From: Roseovarius sp. W115
GTDB taxonomy: Bacteria > Pseudomonadota > Alphaproteobacteria > Rhodobacterales > Rhodobacteraceae
Length of the DNA stretch: 64,000 nucleotides
NCBI RefSeq assembly: GCF_032842945.2
Contig: NZ_CP146606.1
Location: 2,298,501-2,362,500 of the forward strand
Reading direction: 5' to 3'
The notes under the pieces are model-generated. The model did no database searches. It was not told where the DNA came from and worked only from the letters and a program-made list of their open reading frames with translations. Positions 8,377 through 17,848 of this stretch are shown piece after piece. Position 1 is the first letter of the stretch; each line of letters opens with the position of its first letter. Position numbers and translations under genes: made by a program.

Positions 8377-10260
8377 CTAGTCTGCCCATTCCCAAGGGCG
8401 AGTGAACTGCCCCAAGGTTTGAGACAGGGCGGCCTCATCCACATCACCTGATTTTGTGACCTTGGCGATCAGGCCGCGCTTTTTGTCGTCAATAACTTCG
8501 GAAACTTGCGCGGAAATGCCGGCTTTGTCCAACTCGGCGTTATAGATACGCGTGATGGCGCGCTTGCGCAGATCAGGCTTGAATACCTTGCCCACGGCCG
8601 TCTTGGGCAGCTCAGGCAGCACTTCGATATGCTTGGGGATCGCAGCACGCTCATGCACGTGCTTTTTGCAATGCTCTAGCAAGGTCTCGCCGTCCACGTC
8701 GCCCCCGTCGACCAACTCCACATAGGCGCAGGGGATTTCACCCGCATGGGCATCGGGCTGACCGATGGCTCCGGCCATGGCGACAGCACCATGCGCCATA
8801 AGCGCCTCTTCGATCTCAGCCGGGTCAATGTTGTGTCCGCCGCGAATGATCAGGTCCTTGGCACGGCCTGTGATCCAGAGATATCCATCCTCATCAATCC
8901 GGCCCAGATCCCCTGTGCGTAGATATTCGTTGTAGTGGTAGAGGTCGGCGTTTTTCGCCGCTTCGGTGTAGGTATTGCCGGAAAAGACGCCAGGGTTTGA
9001 AATACAGATTTCACCGATCTGGTCCGGCTCACATTCCATGGGGCCGTTGTCGGTGGCGGTAATGATCTTCACATCCGTATGCGGAAACGGCACGCCGACG
9101 GAGCCGACTTTCTTTTCGCCCGTGGGTGGATTGCAGGAGACAAGGCAGGTGGCCTCGGTCAGGCCATAACCTTCAATGACGGCCATACCTGTGGCGGATT
9201 CAAAGCGTTTGAATAACTCCATTGGCATGGGCGCCGATCCGGAAAACGCGTTTTTCACGGTCGAGACATCGGCATCCACCTTGCGCTGCATAAGCGCGGC
9301 AACTGCTGTGGGCACGGTGATGATGAACGTGGTTTTCCAGCGCTCGCAAAGCTTCCAGAAATTGTCGAAAACCCCATCACCGCGATAGCCTGCGGGCGTA
9401 GGGAAGACCACATGTGCACCGGATTTGATCATCGCCATGAGGATCACGTGGCAGGCAAAGACATGGAACAGCGGCAATGGACACATCACACTGTCGTTTT
9501 CGGTAAAGAGCAAGCGGTGCCCCAGCCAGCCATTATAAACCATGCCGGAATAGCGATGCTGTGCGACCTTGGGCATGCCAGTGGTCCCACCGGTATGAAA
9601 ATAAGCCGCGACGCGATCCTCTGTGCCGTCTTCAAAGCTGAGCGATTTGGGCTGCTTCGCCATCTCGGCGTTGAAATTCTTGAGGTCTGCGTGATGGTTG
9701 GCCGGATTCTTGGGACGGATCAGCGGCACGATCCAGCTTTTGGGAGGGGTCAGGTAGCGGTTCATGTCCACTTCGAGCACGGTATGCACGTTCGGTGCAT
9801 GGCGCACGGCCTCGGCGGTTTTCTGGGCGATGTCCGTTTTGGGAAAGGCACGCAGGGTGACAACGACCTTGGCATTGGTTTCACGCAGGATCGCGCCGAT
9901 TTGTTCCGGTTCCAAAAGCGGATTCACAGGATTGGCAATGCCTGCAACCATGGCGCCAATCGTGGCAATCGCGGTTTCAAGCGTATTGGGCATAACCAGC
10001 GCAACAACATCGTTTTCGCCAATCTTCAGGCTGCGAAAGAGGTTTGCCGCTTGGGTGATCTGGTCATGGAACTGTTGCCAGGTGAGTGTCTCGGCTTTGT
10101 CATTTGGGCCCGACATGATCTGATAGCTGATCGCCGGACGGTTGGGGAAGGACGATGTTGTCTGTGACAGCATCTGGTAGACAGTTTTGGGAACGTCGCG
10201 CTCTTCCCAAGGCATTTCATTTTGAATGTCCAGAACATCCTGGCGCGTGGCAAATGTCAT
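8377..10260 (-). CDS. Acyl-CoA synthetase (AMP-forming, ANL superfamily)
   Basis: 627 residues. It activates a carboxylic acid through an acyl-AMP to an acyl-CoA. Core motifs in order: HTGGTTGMPK (P-loop, with the usual TSG replaced by HTG), EGYGLTEATCLVSCNPP (A5), the long A7-A8 region RTGDLGRIDEDGYLWITG followed by RAKDLIIRGGHNI, and the catalytic-lysine motif PKTAVGKVFK near residue 560. The chain is longer than the 510-560 typical of medium-chain enzymes, with an extension after the lysine motif. The ATG has GGAGGACG upstream. The TetR gene lies 129 bp upstream on the same strand, so joint control is possible. Substrate chain length cannot be read from the sequence. Confidence 0.88.
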   Translation of the reverse strand: MTFATRQDVLDIQNEMPWEERDVPKTVYQMLSQTTSSFPNRPAISYQIMSGPNDKAETLTWQQFHDQITQAANLFRSLKIGENDVVALVMPNTLETAIATIGAMVAGIANPVNPLLEPEQIGAILRETNAKVVVTLRAFPKTDIAQKTAEAVRHAPNVHTVLEVDMNRYLTPPKSWIVPLIRPKNPANHHADLKNFNAEMAKQPKSLSFEDGTEDRVAAYFHTGGTTGMPKVAQHRYSGMVYNGWLGHRLLFTENDSVMCPLPLFHVFACHVILMAMIKSGAHVVFPTPAGYRGDGVFDNFWKLCERWKTTFIITVPTAVAALMQRKVDADVSTVKNAFSGSAPMPMELFKRFESATGMAVIEGYGLTEATCLVSCNPPTGEKKVGSVGVPFPHTDVKIITATDNGPMECEPDQIGEICISNPGVFSGNTYTEAAKNADLYHYNEYLRTGDLGRIDEDGYLWITGRAKDLIIRGGHNIDPAEIEEALMAHGAVAMAGAIGQPDAHAGEIPCAYVELVDGGDVDGETLLEHCKKHVHERAAIPKHIEVLPELPKTAVGKVFKPDLRKRAITRIYNAELDKAGISAQVSEVIDDKKRGLIAKVTKSGDVDEAALSQTLGQFTRPWEWAD

Positions 10261-10389
10261 TTATTTCGTCCTCCCAAACGGCAGTGGCTTCTGTCACTGC
10301 TTGTCTCCCATCGCGTTAACATGATCAGGTTTGCGCGTTGGCGCAAGTTTGACGCTGCGTTTTGACGCAATCCGCTCTGACTTTGTTCG

Positions 10390-10977
10390 TCACGGTGCGG
10401 TCAAAACTTGCTTCGAAACGTGATGCAAGTGGCGCGCATAGCTTTCCTGTGACCATCCGCAGTCTTGGGTCAGGCGCTCCCAGGTTGGAATGGAGAGCAA
10501 TGTCCAAAGCAGGTCTGTGGCCTCTTTGGGCGTCAATCCGTTGGCCAAAACCCCATCACGTTCCAGCGCGTCAATGGCCGCCGCGCAGCCTTCTCGCATG
10601 TCGCCCATGCGCTGTGCCCAGGCTTTGGCAGCATCCTCATCCGTTTCCTTCATCACCATCAAAGTTTTTGCGACAGCAAATATCTTGGGGATGTAGCCCC
10701 CCCAGGCCCTGACAAAGGCGTCCAGCCGGTCAAGGCCCGTTTCGGCGGCCCTGCTTTCGGCAAGCATGTCATCCACACCAAACTGTTCGTCCTGATATCG
10801 CGTGGTGGCGATGAAAAGCTCGGTTCTGTTGGGAAAGTGCAGATAAAGCGCCTGCCGACTGACCCCTGCTTTTTTCGCAATGTCTGACATACGCGCGGCC
10901 ACGCCGGGGTTTGAATCAAGCAAATTCCACGCAGCTTTGAGGATGCGAATGCGGGTTGGATTCTTTTCTATTGACAC
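10390..10977 (-). CDS. TetR/AcrR family transcriptional regulator
   Basis: 195 residues from a GTG at 10977, which follows AGGAGGAG by about 10 bases; no better start exists. The N-terminal helix-turn-helix is clear: RILKAAWNLLDSNPGVAARM, then SDIAKKAGVSRQALYLHFPN. The C-terminal domain is a ligand-binding helical bundle. The GTG start sits inside the first copy of a 15-bp operator, so binding should block its own expression as well as the divergent oxidoreductase/DUF1772 genes. This is the arrangement of an autoregulated repressor of a detoxification operon. Confidence 0.9.
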   Translation of the reverse strand: MSIEKNPTRIRILKAAWNLLDSNPGVAARMSDIAKKAGVSRQALYLHFPNRTELFIATTRYQDEQFGVDDMLAESRAAETGLDRLDAFVRAWGGYIPKIFAVAKTLMVMKETDEDAAKAWAQRMGDMREGCAAAIDALERDGVLANGLTPKEATDLLWTLLSIPTWERLTQDCGWSQESYARHLHHVSKQVLTAP

Positions 10978-11025
10978 TGTGTAAAGCTCCTCCTATTTAC
11001 ACAGTGTCAATTTACACAGTGTCAA
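10971..11025. promoter_or_regulatory. Three-copy TetR operator between divergent genes
   Basis: The 15-mer TTTACACAGTGTCAA occurs exactly at 10996-11010 and again, directly abutting, at 11011-11025. Its exact reverse complement TTGACACTGTGTAAA is at 10971-10985. Each copy is itself an imperfect palindrome (TTxACAC-A-GTGTxAA). The first copy contains the TetR GTG start codon. The copies also contain TTGACA-like -35 sequence. Binding by the adjacent TetR is inferred from position. Confidence 0.85.
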
Positions 11026-11054
11026 GTCAACATCTAACATAAGGAGTAAGCAAA

Positions 11055-11635
11055 ATGACCCGTAAAATCTTCATCTGGGTGGCCAATCCAAAACCCGGTT
11101 CGCTCTGCGCCGGCTTGGCCGATGCGTATCAATCCGGAGCAGCGGCAAAGGGGGCGAGATCCGGCGGATGGATCTGGCGGATATGCAGTTCGATCCGCAT
11201 TTTGAGGGGTATGGTCCGGAGGCCCCGGCGCTGGAACCTGATCTTGTCACATGGCAGGAAAACGTGGCTTGGGCGGATCATGTTCTGATCGTACATCCCT
11301 ATTGGTGGGGGGCGATGCCAACCACGGCCAAGGCGGTTCTGGATCGTGGGCTTACGTCCGGGTTTGCGTACAAATACCATCGCCGTGGCATGAAATGGGA
11401 CAAGCTTTTGTCAGGTCGCACAGCGGATGCGTTCATCACGTCGGACACGCCGCCTTTGCTTGATACGGTTCTCTATCGCAGCCCGGGCCGCCGCGTCTTG
11501 CGCAATCAGGTCTTCAAGTTCTGCGGCATCAAGCCCCGGAAAATCCTGCAATTCGGGTCGGTCAAACTGGCCGCGCCTGAGAAAATCAACAGCTGGCTCA
11601 ACCGCGCCGAAACCCTTGGCCGCAGTGCGGCTTGA
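11055..11635 (+). pseudogene. NAD(P)H-dependent (quinone-type) flavodoxin-fold oxidoreductase, frameshifted
   Basis: Start ATG 11055 has AAGGAG 8 bases upstream. The first frame reads MTRKIFIWVANPKPGSLCAG and stays meaningful to about 11150. Homology-like sequence then continues in the -1 frame (EIRRMDLADMQFDPHFEGYG, then ADHVLIVHPYWWGAMPTTAK) to the stop at 11635. Adding one base to the G run at 11150-11154 restores a 193-residue protein of usual family length. It belongs to the NQO/KefF-like flavodoxin-fold reductases. Possible explanations are a sequencing deletion, a true mutation, or -1 slippage: A AAG GGG lies in zero frame at 11147-11153. It is controlled by the TetR operator triplet. 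Confidence 0.8.
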
Positions 11636-11659
11636 CCCAGTGTTTCAGGAGATAGTCCT

Positions 11660-12148
11660 ATGACACCTCTCATAACTGTAACCGTTTATGCGATTGCTGC
11701 ACTGATCTTGGCCCTGATCTCAGGCGTATTTCTGGCCTTCTCGGACTTTGTCATGCGTTCGCTCCGTGCTGCGTCACCCACAAGCGGGATTGAGGCCATG
11801 CAACAGATTAACCGCAAAGTCTATTCCTCGGTTTTTCTCGCCTGGCTCTTGGGCATGGCACCGGCGGCCGTGCTGCTGTCTTTCTACGCTTTTTTCTTTG
11901 TGGAAGGGCCTGCAAGCACCTGGTGGATCGCAGGTGGCACCTTTTATGTGATCGGAACCTTTCTGGTCACGGTTCTTGGCAATGTTCCAATGAACCAACG
12001 GCTTGACCCGATGACACCGGACGGCATTGCCGCGCAGGACTACTGGCGCACTTACGCGACATTCTGGACGCTTTGGAACCATGTGCGCACTGTTGCGTCC
12101 GCCATTGCAGCGGCATGTTTCTTCGTTGGGTGTTTGATTTATGTGTAA
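11660..12148 (+). CDS. DUF1772 family membrane protein
   Basis: 162 residues with four hydrophobic helices: TVYAIAALILALISGVFLAF, VFLAWLLGMAPAAVLLSFYA, WWIAGGTFYVIGTFLVTVLG and a last one ending ACFFVGCLIYV. The segment NVPMNQRLD between helices three and four is the DUF1772 signature. AGGAGA precedes the ATG. It lies 24 bases after the oxidoreductase and almost certainly on the same TetR-controlled transcript. DUF1772 proteins are often found in such repressor-controlled stress operons; the molecular function is unknown. Confidence 0.85.
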   Translation: MTPLITVTVYAIAALILALISGVFLAFSDFVMRSLRAASPTSGIEAMQQINRKVYSSVFLAWLLGMAPAAVLLSFYAFFFVEGPASTWWIAGGTFYVIGTFLVTVLGNVPMNQRLDPMTPDGIAAQDYWRTYATFWTLWNHVRTVASAIAAACFFVGCLIYV

Positions 12149-12151
12149 GCT

Positions 12152-12196
12152 TAAAAAACGAGCCTTTGCAGGGTGCTGCAAAGGCTCGTTTCTTGT
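12152..12196. terminator. Strong bidirectional Rho-independent terminator
   Basis: Perfect 14-bp stem: ACGAGCCTTTGCAG (12158-12171) and CTGCAAAGGCTCGT (12176-12189) around GGTG. It is preceded by AAAAAA and followed by TTTCTTGTTT, so it can stop transcription of the DUF1772 gene and of convergent leuA. Confidence 0.92.
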
Positions 12197-12210
12197 TTAA
12201 CCGTGGCTGA

Positions 12211-13776
<1,566 letters not shown>

Positions 13777-13795
13777 GATGTATCTCTTTGTTTGT

Positions 13796-13869
13796 CCTAA
13801 GCCTTTGGCGCGATCAGGCATCCTCTGAGCGGTCGCGCCGGGTCAGGGCACGCTCAGAGGCGGCTTAGG
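13796..13869 (-). promoter_or_regulatory. leuA attenuator-like set of mutually exclusive stem-loops
   Basis: Three arm pairs in plus coordinates: CCTAAGCC 13796-13803 with GGCTTAGG 13862-13869; GGCGCGA 13807-13813 with TCGCGCC 13833-13839; CCTCTGAGCG 13822-13831 with CGCTCAGAGG 13851-13860. The last two interleave, so they cannot both form as simple hairpins. The outer pair overlaps the Leu codons of the leader. No U-run follows the leuA-proximal hairpin, so control may act on translation or by Rho rather than by intrinsic termination. Confidence 0.8.
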
Positions 13870-13940
13870 AGTAGCAGGTCGGAAACGCAACCCAAGGATG
13901 GGCACGTGTATTCCCTAACGATATGATCCTGCATCAACAT
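13854..13940 (-). CDS. Leucine leader peptide of leuA
   Basis: A minus-strand frame of up to 28 codons ends SDLLLLSRL then TGA at 13854-13856. The codons CTG CTA CTC CTA (13877 down to 13866) form four consecutive leucines, with a fifth just before the stop. The stop lies within one hairpin arm and the Leu codons touch the outer arm GGCTTAGG, as expected for ribosome-stalling control. The start is uncertain: ATG at 13940 or 13934, neither with a strong ribosome-binding site. Confidence 0.75.
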   Translation of the reverse strand: MLMQDHIVREYTCPSLGCVSDLLLLSRL

Positions 13941-14040
13941 GGTCGCGACTATAGGACTGAGGAAAGCGTTAGAAAACCCTGAATCTTGTGTAAGCCGCCA
14001 GACCTTGATCTGCGGCGAGACTCGGCTAGCTGCGCAAAGC

Positions 14041-14706
14041 ATGGAAACGGCATTGATCATCGGCGCTTCGGGCGGCATCGGGAGCGCTTTGGTGCACACA
14101 CTTGAGAAGCGCGAGGTTAAAGTGACGTCGCTGTCGCGAAGTGCGGACGGCCTGGATGTGACAGATGAAGCATCTGTCAAAGCGCATCTTGATGCATTGA
14201 GTGGGCCATTCGACCTGATTTTTGTTGCAACCGGTGCGCTGGAACTGAATGGGCGGGGGCCAGAGAAAGCTCTGAAAGAGATCGAACCGGAGGTCATGCT
14301 TGAGCAGTTTCGCTTGAATTGCATGGGGCCTGCGCTTGTTCTGAAATACTCGGCTCGGCTTTTACCGAGAGATCGAGCTGCAACCTTTGCCGCCTTATCT
14401 GCACGCGTAGGCAGCATTGGCGACAACAGCTTGGGCGGCTGGTACAGCTATCGCACGGCAAAAGCGGCTCTCAACCAGATGATCCGTGGTGCTTCGATTG
14501 AGCTGAAGCGCACTCATAAGAAATCAATTTGCGTGGCTCTACATCCAGGCACGGTCTCGACTCCATTGACGGCCAAATATGCCGGTGGTCGTGAAACGCA
14601 CACCCCGGACGAAGCGGCGAAGGATCTGTTGAGCGTGCTGGAAGGTTTAGGACCACAGGATACAGGGTCGTTCTTCGACTGGTCCGGCAAACCTGTGCCA
14701 TGGTAA
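14041..14706 (+). CDS. SDR family oxidoreductase (C-factor-like)
   Basis: 221 residues from ATG 14041. METALIIGASGGIGSALVHT carries the short-chain dehydrogenase GxxxGIG nucleotide-binding motif at the very N-terminus, which decides the start against an upstream in-frame GTG-like extension to 13939. The catalytic segment is SLGGWYSYRTAKAALNQM (YxxxK with S upstream), and the closing part HPGTVSTPLTAKYA is typical of C-factor-type SDRs. Its last 7 bases overlap the start of the photolyase gene, so the two are translationally linked. The substrate is unknown; linkage to a photolyase is common in marine alphaproteobacteria. Confidence 0.88.
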   Translation: METALIIGASGGIGSALVHTLEKREVKVTSLSRSADGLDVTDEASVKAHLDALSGPFDLIFVATGALELNGRGPEKALKEIEPEVMLEQFRLNCMGPALVLKYSARLLPRDRAATFAALSARVGSIGDNSLGGWYSYRTAKAALNQMIRGASIELKRTHKKSICVALHPGTVSTPLTAKYAGGRETHTPDEAAKDLLSVLEGLGPQDTGSFFDWSGKPVPW

Positions 14707-16229
14707 AGCGATTGGTTCTCATACTGGGCGATCAGCTCAGTGAAGGTCTTTCCGCTTTGCGCGAAGCGGATAAGGCCACCGATCTTGTTGTCATGGCCGA
14801 GGTTGTAGGTGAAGCGGCCTATGTCAGGCATCATCCCAAGAAGATTGCCCTCATTTTTTCGGCAATGCGCCATTGTGCAGAGAAACTTCGGCAAAATGGA
14901 TGGCAGGTTGCCTATGCGAAACTGGATGACCCTGACACATCGCCCTCGATTGTCGGAGAGCTTTTGCGCCGCGCGGAAGGTCATGGCACGTCTGAAGTTA
15001 TCGCAACGCGACCCGGAGAGTGGCGGCTGATCGAGGCGTTAGAGGCGGCACCGCTGGCCGTAACGCTGTTGCCGGATGATCGGTTCGTGGCGTCCTTGGA
15101 AGAGTTCAATACCTGGGCCGAGGGGCGTAAGCAGCTTCGGATGGAATATTTCTACCCCGACATGCGCCGCAAAACCGGCCTTATGATGGAGGGTGATCAG
15201 CCGGCGGGCGGCAAATGGAACTTTGACCATGACAATCGCAAGCCTGCGTCGGATGACCTGTTCCGCCCCGAACCCCTGCAATTTGAGCCTGATGAGATCA
15301 CGCGCGAGGTGCTTGATTTGGTCGGCGCCCGGTTTGGTGAGAATTTCGGGTCTCTGCGCCCCTTTTGGTTTGCCGTAACGCGAGAGCAGGCGCTCAAGGC
15401 GCTTGATCACTTCGCGACGCATCTTCTGGCCGGGTTCGGCGACTTTCAGGATGCGATGCTGCAAGGGGACAGGTTTCTGCATCATTCCGTTTTGTCGCCT
15501 TACCTCAACATTGGGCTTTTGGACCCTATAGAGATCTGCCAGAGGGTTGAGGAGGAATGGAGCGCTGGGCGCGTGCCCATCAATGCCGCCGAAGGCTATA
15601 TCCGGCAAATCATCGGCTGGCGCGAATATGTGCGCGGCATCTATTTCCGTGAGGGGCCGGATTACCCGTCACGTAATGCGCTGGGCCACACACGCGATTT
15701 GCCCTGGATGTATTGGGGCGGCGAAACGGGTATGAATTGCATGGCGCATGCGGTTGAGCAAACCCGCGAAGAGGCCTATGCCCATCACATCCAACGTCTT
15801 ATGGTGACAGGGAATTTTGCGCTTCTGGCTGGGGTTGACCCACATCAGGTGCATGAATGGTATCTGTCGGTCTATGCAGATGCATACGAGTGGGTTGAGG
15901 CGCCAAATACGGTGGGCATGAGCCAGTTTGCCGATGACGGGATCATCGCCTCGAAGCCTTACGTCAGCTCGGGCAACTACATCGACCGGATGTCGGACTA
16001 TTGCAAATCCTGCGCCTATTCCGTGAAGGAAAAGACCGGCGATAGGGCATGCCCCTTCAACCTGCTTTACTGGGATTTCCTAATCCGACACCGCGAGCGG
16101 TTTTCCAACAATCCCCGCATGGGTCAGATGTACCGCACTTGGGATCGTATGGATGAAGGGCGTAGAGGTGCGGTATTGGAAGGGGCGGGGCGCATCTTGA
16201 CGCGTTTGGATGGTGGGGACCCTGTTTAG
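14700..16229 (+). CDS. FeS-type cryptochrome/photolyase (deoxyribodipyrimidine photolyase-related, PhrB-like)
   Basis: 509 residues. The N-terminal alpha/beta domain starts KRLVLILGDQLSEGLSALRE, the DPRP (photolyase-related) signature. The C-terminal helical FAD-binding domain includes EGYIRQIIGWREYVRGIYFR and HEWYLSVYADAYEWVEAPN. Cysteines that would ligate the 4Fe-4S cluster of Agrobacterium PhrB are present: one in GMNCMAHA and three in DYCKSCAYSVKEKTGDRACP. PhrB-class enzymes repair (6-4) photoproducts using blue light. The gene overlaps the SDR gene by 7 bases and the convergent MORN gene by 4. Confidence 0.92.
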   Translation: MVKRLVLILGDQLSEGLSALREADKATDLVVMAEVVGEAAYVRHHPKKIALIFSAMRHCAEKLRQNGWQVAYAKLDDPDTSPSIVGELLRRAEGHGTSEVIATRPGEWRLIEALEAAPLAVTLLPDDRFVASLEEFNTWAEGRKQLRMEYFYPDMRRKTGLMMEGDQPAGGKWNFDHDNRKPASDDLFRPEPLQFEPDEITREVLDLVGARFGENFGSLRPFWFAVTREQALKALDHFATHLLAGFGDFQDAMLQGDRFLHHSVLSPYLNIGLLDPIEICQRVEEEWSAGRVPINAAEGYIRQIIGWREYVRGIYFREGPDYPSRNALGHTRDLPWMYWGGETGMNCMAHAVEQTREEAYAHHIQRLMVTGNFALLAGVDPHQVHEWYLSVYADAYEWVEAPNTVGMSQFADDGIIASKPYVSSGNYIDRMSDYCKSCAYSVKEKTGDRACPFNLLYWDFLIRHRERFSNNPRMGQMYRTWDRMDEGRRGAVLEGAGRILTRLDGGDPV

Positions 16230-17707
16230 TTCGCAGTGCTGTCCGCTTCGCTCTCGGTCCCAGTCTCAGGCGCTTCGTCGCCCACAGAAGACGTTGTTTG
16301 CGCCTCCAGCGCGCCGTCCGACCATGTGCCGGAGGCCTGTTCGCCCGTTGCATAGCGCATGGTGCCTTCGCCCTGACGTTTGCCGCCGGCAAACATGCCT
16401 TCATAGATATCCCCATTGGTGTAGGTGGCGACCCCCCGGCCAGTGATCTCTCCGTTTTGCCACTCACCTTCATAGGTAAACCCATCGGCCATCACGATTT
16501 TCCCTGCGCCTTGACGCTGGCCACCGACAAATTCACCGTCATAGACTGAGCCATCGGCATAGGTCGCTTTGCCCTTCCCGTGGCGCTGGCCGTTGCGCCA
16601 TTCGCCTTCGTATCGGTAGCCATCAGGGTAGGTCATGATGCCTTGGCCGTGGTTCTTGGCGTTGAGGAACTCGCCCTCGTAGACGAGACCATTGGGGTAG
16701 GTGGATTTTCCACGCCCTTCAATCACGCCGCCAGACCATTCGCCTTCATATGTAGCCCCATCGGGATACGTTACTTTGCCCTGCCCATTGGCCAGATCAT
16801 CGCGGAATTCTCCAACGTATACGGACCCATCAGGATAGATGACTTCGCCTTGGCCTGAGATTTTGCCTGCGACCCAGCTGCCGGTGTAACGGTAGCCGTC
16901 AGAGCCGGTAAAGACGCCTTGCCCATGGCGGCGGTCATCGGCGAAGTCGCCTTCGTAGATGTCACCATTGTTATACACGACCTTGCCCGTGCCTTCGCGA
17001 CGGCCTGCGACAAGCTGACCTTCGTAAACATCGCCATTGGGCTGGATCAGTTTGCCAGAGCCGTTGATCTGTCCGGCGGCCCAAAGACCCTCATAAACCA
17101 AACCATCAGGCATGGTGAGTTTGCCTTGACCGTCTCGCGCGCCTCGCTTGACCTCGCCGTCATAGATCGCGCCGTCCGGATAGGTGATCTTGGCGCGGCC
17201 TTCCTTGATGCCGTTCACCCAATCGCCGTCATAGATATAGCCCCCTGGGCTGAGCATCTTGCCGCGTCCATTGTGCATGGCGTTTCGGAACCCGCCCTCA
17301 TAACGCACGCCATTGGCATAGATGGCCACGCCATCGCCGCTGATCTTGCCATCTTGCCATGTGCCCTCATAGGTGCCGCCATCTGAGAACACGATCTTGC
17401 CAAGCCCCTCGGGTTTGCCTTTGGCGAACTGGCCTTCATAGACAGACCCATTGGGAAACCGCGCGACACCTTCGCCGAGGATTTCACCTTCGACCCATTC
17501 GCCGGAATACTCATAGCCATTGGGCAGGGTATAGGTGCCGGTGCCGTGCTGAAGCCCGTTCAGGAACGTACCTTCATAAATGCCGCCGTCGTCATATTGT
17601 TTGGTCTGCACCGTACCGGATTGTGCAAAGCCGGGTGTGCCGAGACCGATTGCTGCACCAATTACAAAGGCACCAAATGTCAAAGAAGTTTTAGCGTGCT
17701 GCATCAC
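16226..17707 (-). CDS. Exported MORN-repeat protein (18 repeats)
   Basis: 493 residues. A signal peptide (MMQHAKTSLTFGAFVIGAAI, cut near GFAQ) is followed by 18 tandem 23-residue MORN units of pattern YEGxW/FxxGxxxGxGxxxYPDG, from about residue 44 to 457, then a degenerate unit and an acidic tail ending ESEADSTAN. MORN repeats form extended beta-meanders that bind lipid or protein. The second-position aromatic alternates Phe and Trp between neighbouring units. The gene is divergent from nadE and its stop overlaps that of the photolyase gene. Function is unknown; a periplasmic scaffold is the simplest guess. Confidence 0.88.
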   Translation of the reverse strand: MMQHAKTSLTFGAFVIGAAIGLGTPGFAQSGTVQTKQYDDGGIYEGTFLNGLQHGTGTYTLPNGYEYSGEWVEGEILGEGVARFPNGSVYEGQFAKGKPEGLGKIVFSDGGTYEGTWQDGKISGDGVAIYANGVRYEGGFRNAMHNGRGKMLSPGGYIYDGDWVNGIKEGRAKITYPDGAIYDGEVKRGARDGQGKLTMPDGLVYEGLWAAGQINGSGKLIQPNGDVYEGQLVAGRREGTGKVVYNNGDIYEGDFADDRRHGQGVFTGSDGYRYTGSWVAGKISGQGEVIYPDGSVYVGEFRDDLANGQGKVTYPDGATYEGEWSGGVIEGRGKSTYPNGLVYEGEFLNAKNHGQGIMTYPDGYRYEGEWRNGQRHGKGKATYADGSVYDGEFVGGQRQGAGKIVMADGFTYEGEWQNGEITGRGVATYTNGDIYEGMFAGGKRQGEGTMRYATGEQASGTWSDGALEAQTTSSVGDEAPETGTESEADSTAN

Positions 17708-17848
17708 CTGCCCCCGAAGCCCCCTGAGCGCGTGGTGGGGAACTTAGAGGACACCTTCCAAGCTGACAACGGGTTTTCGGGGTTTCGGCTTTCCCTTGCG
17801 CACCGTTCTGCTAAATCAGGGACATCGCAGTATCAGAGTACACCCGGC

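Noticed and set aside
9412..10167. 251-codon plus frame within the acyl-CoA synthetase gene
   Set aside because: Antisense shadow of the synthetase; no recognisable domain or start signal.
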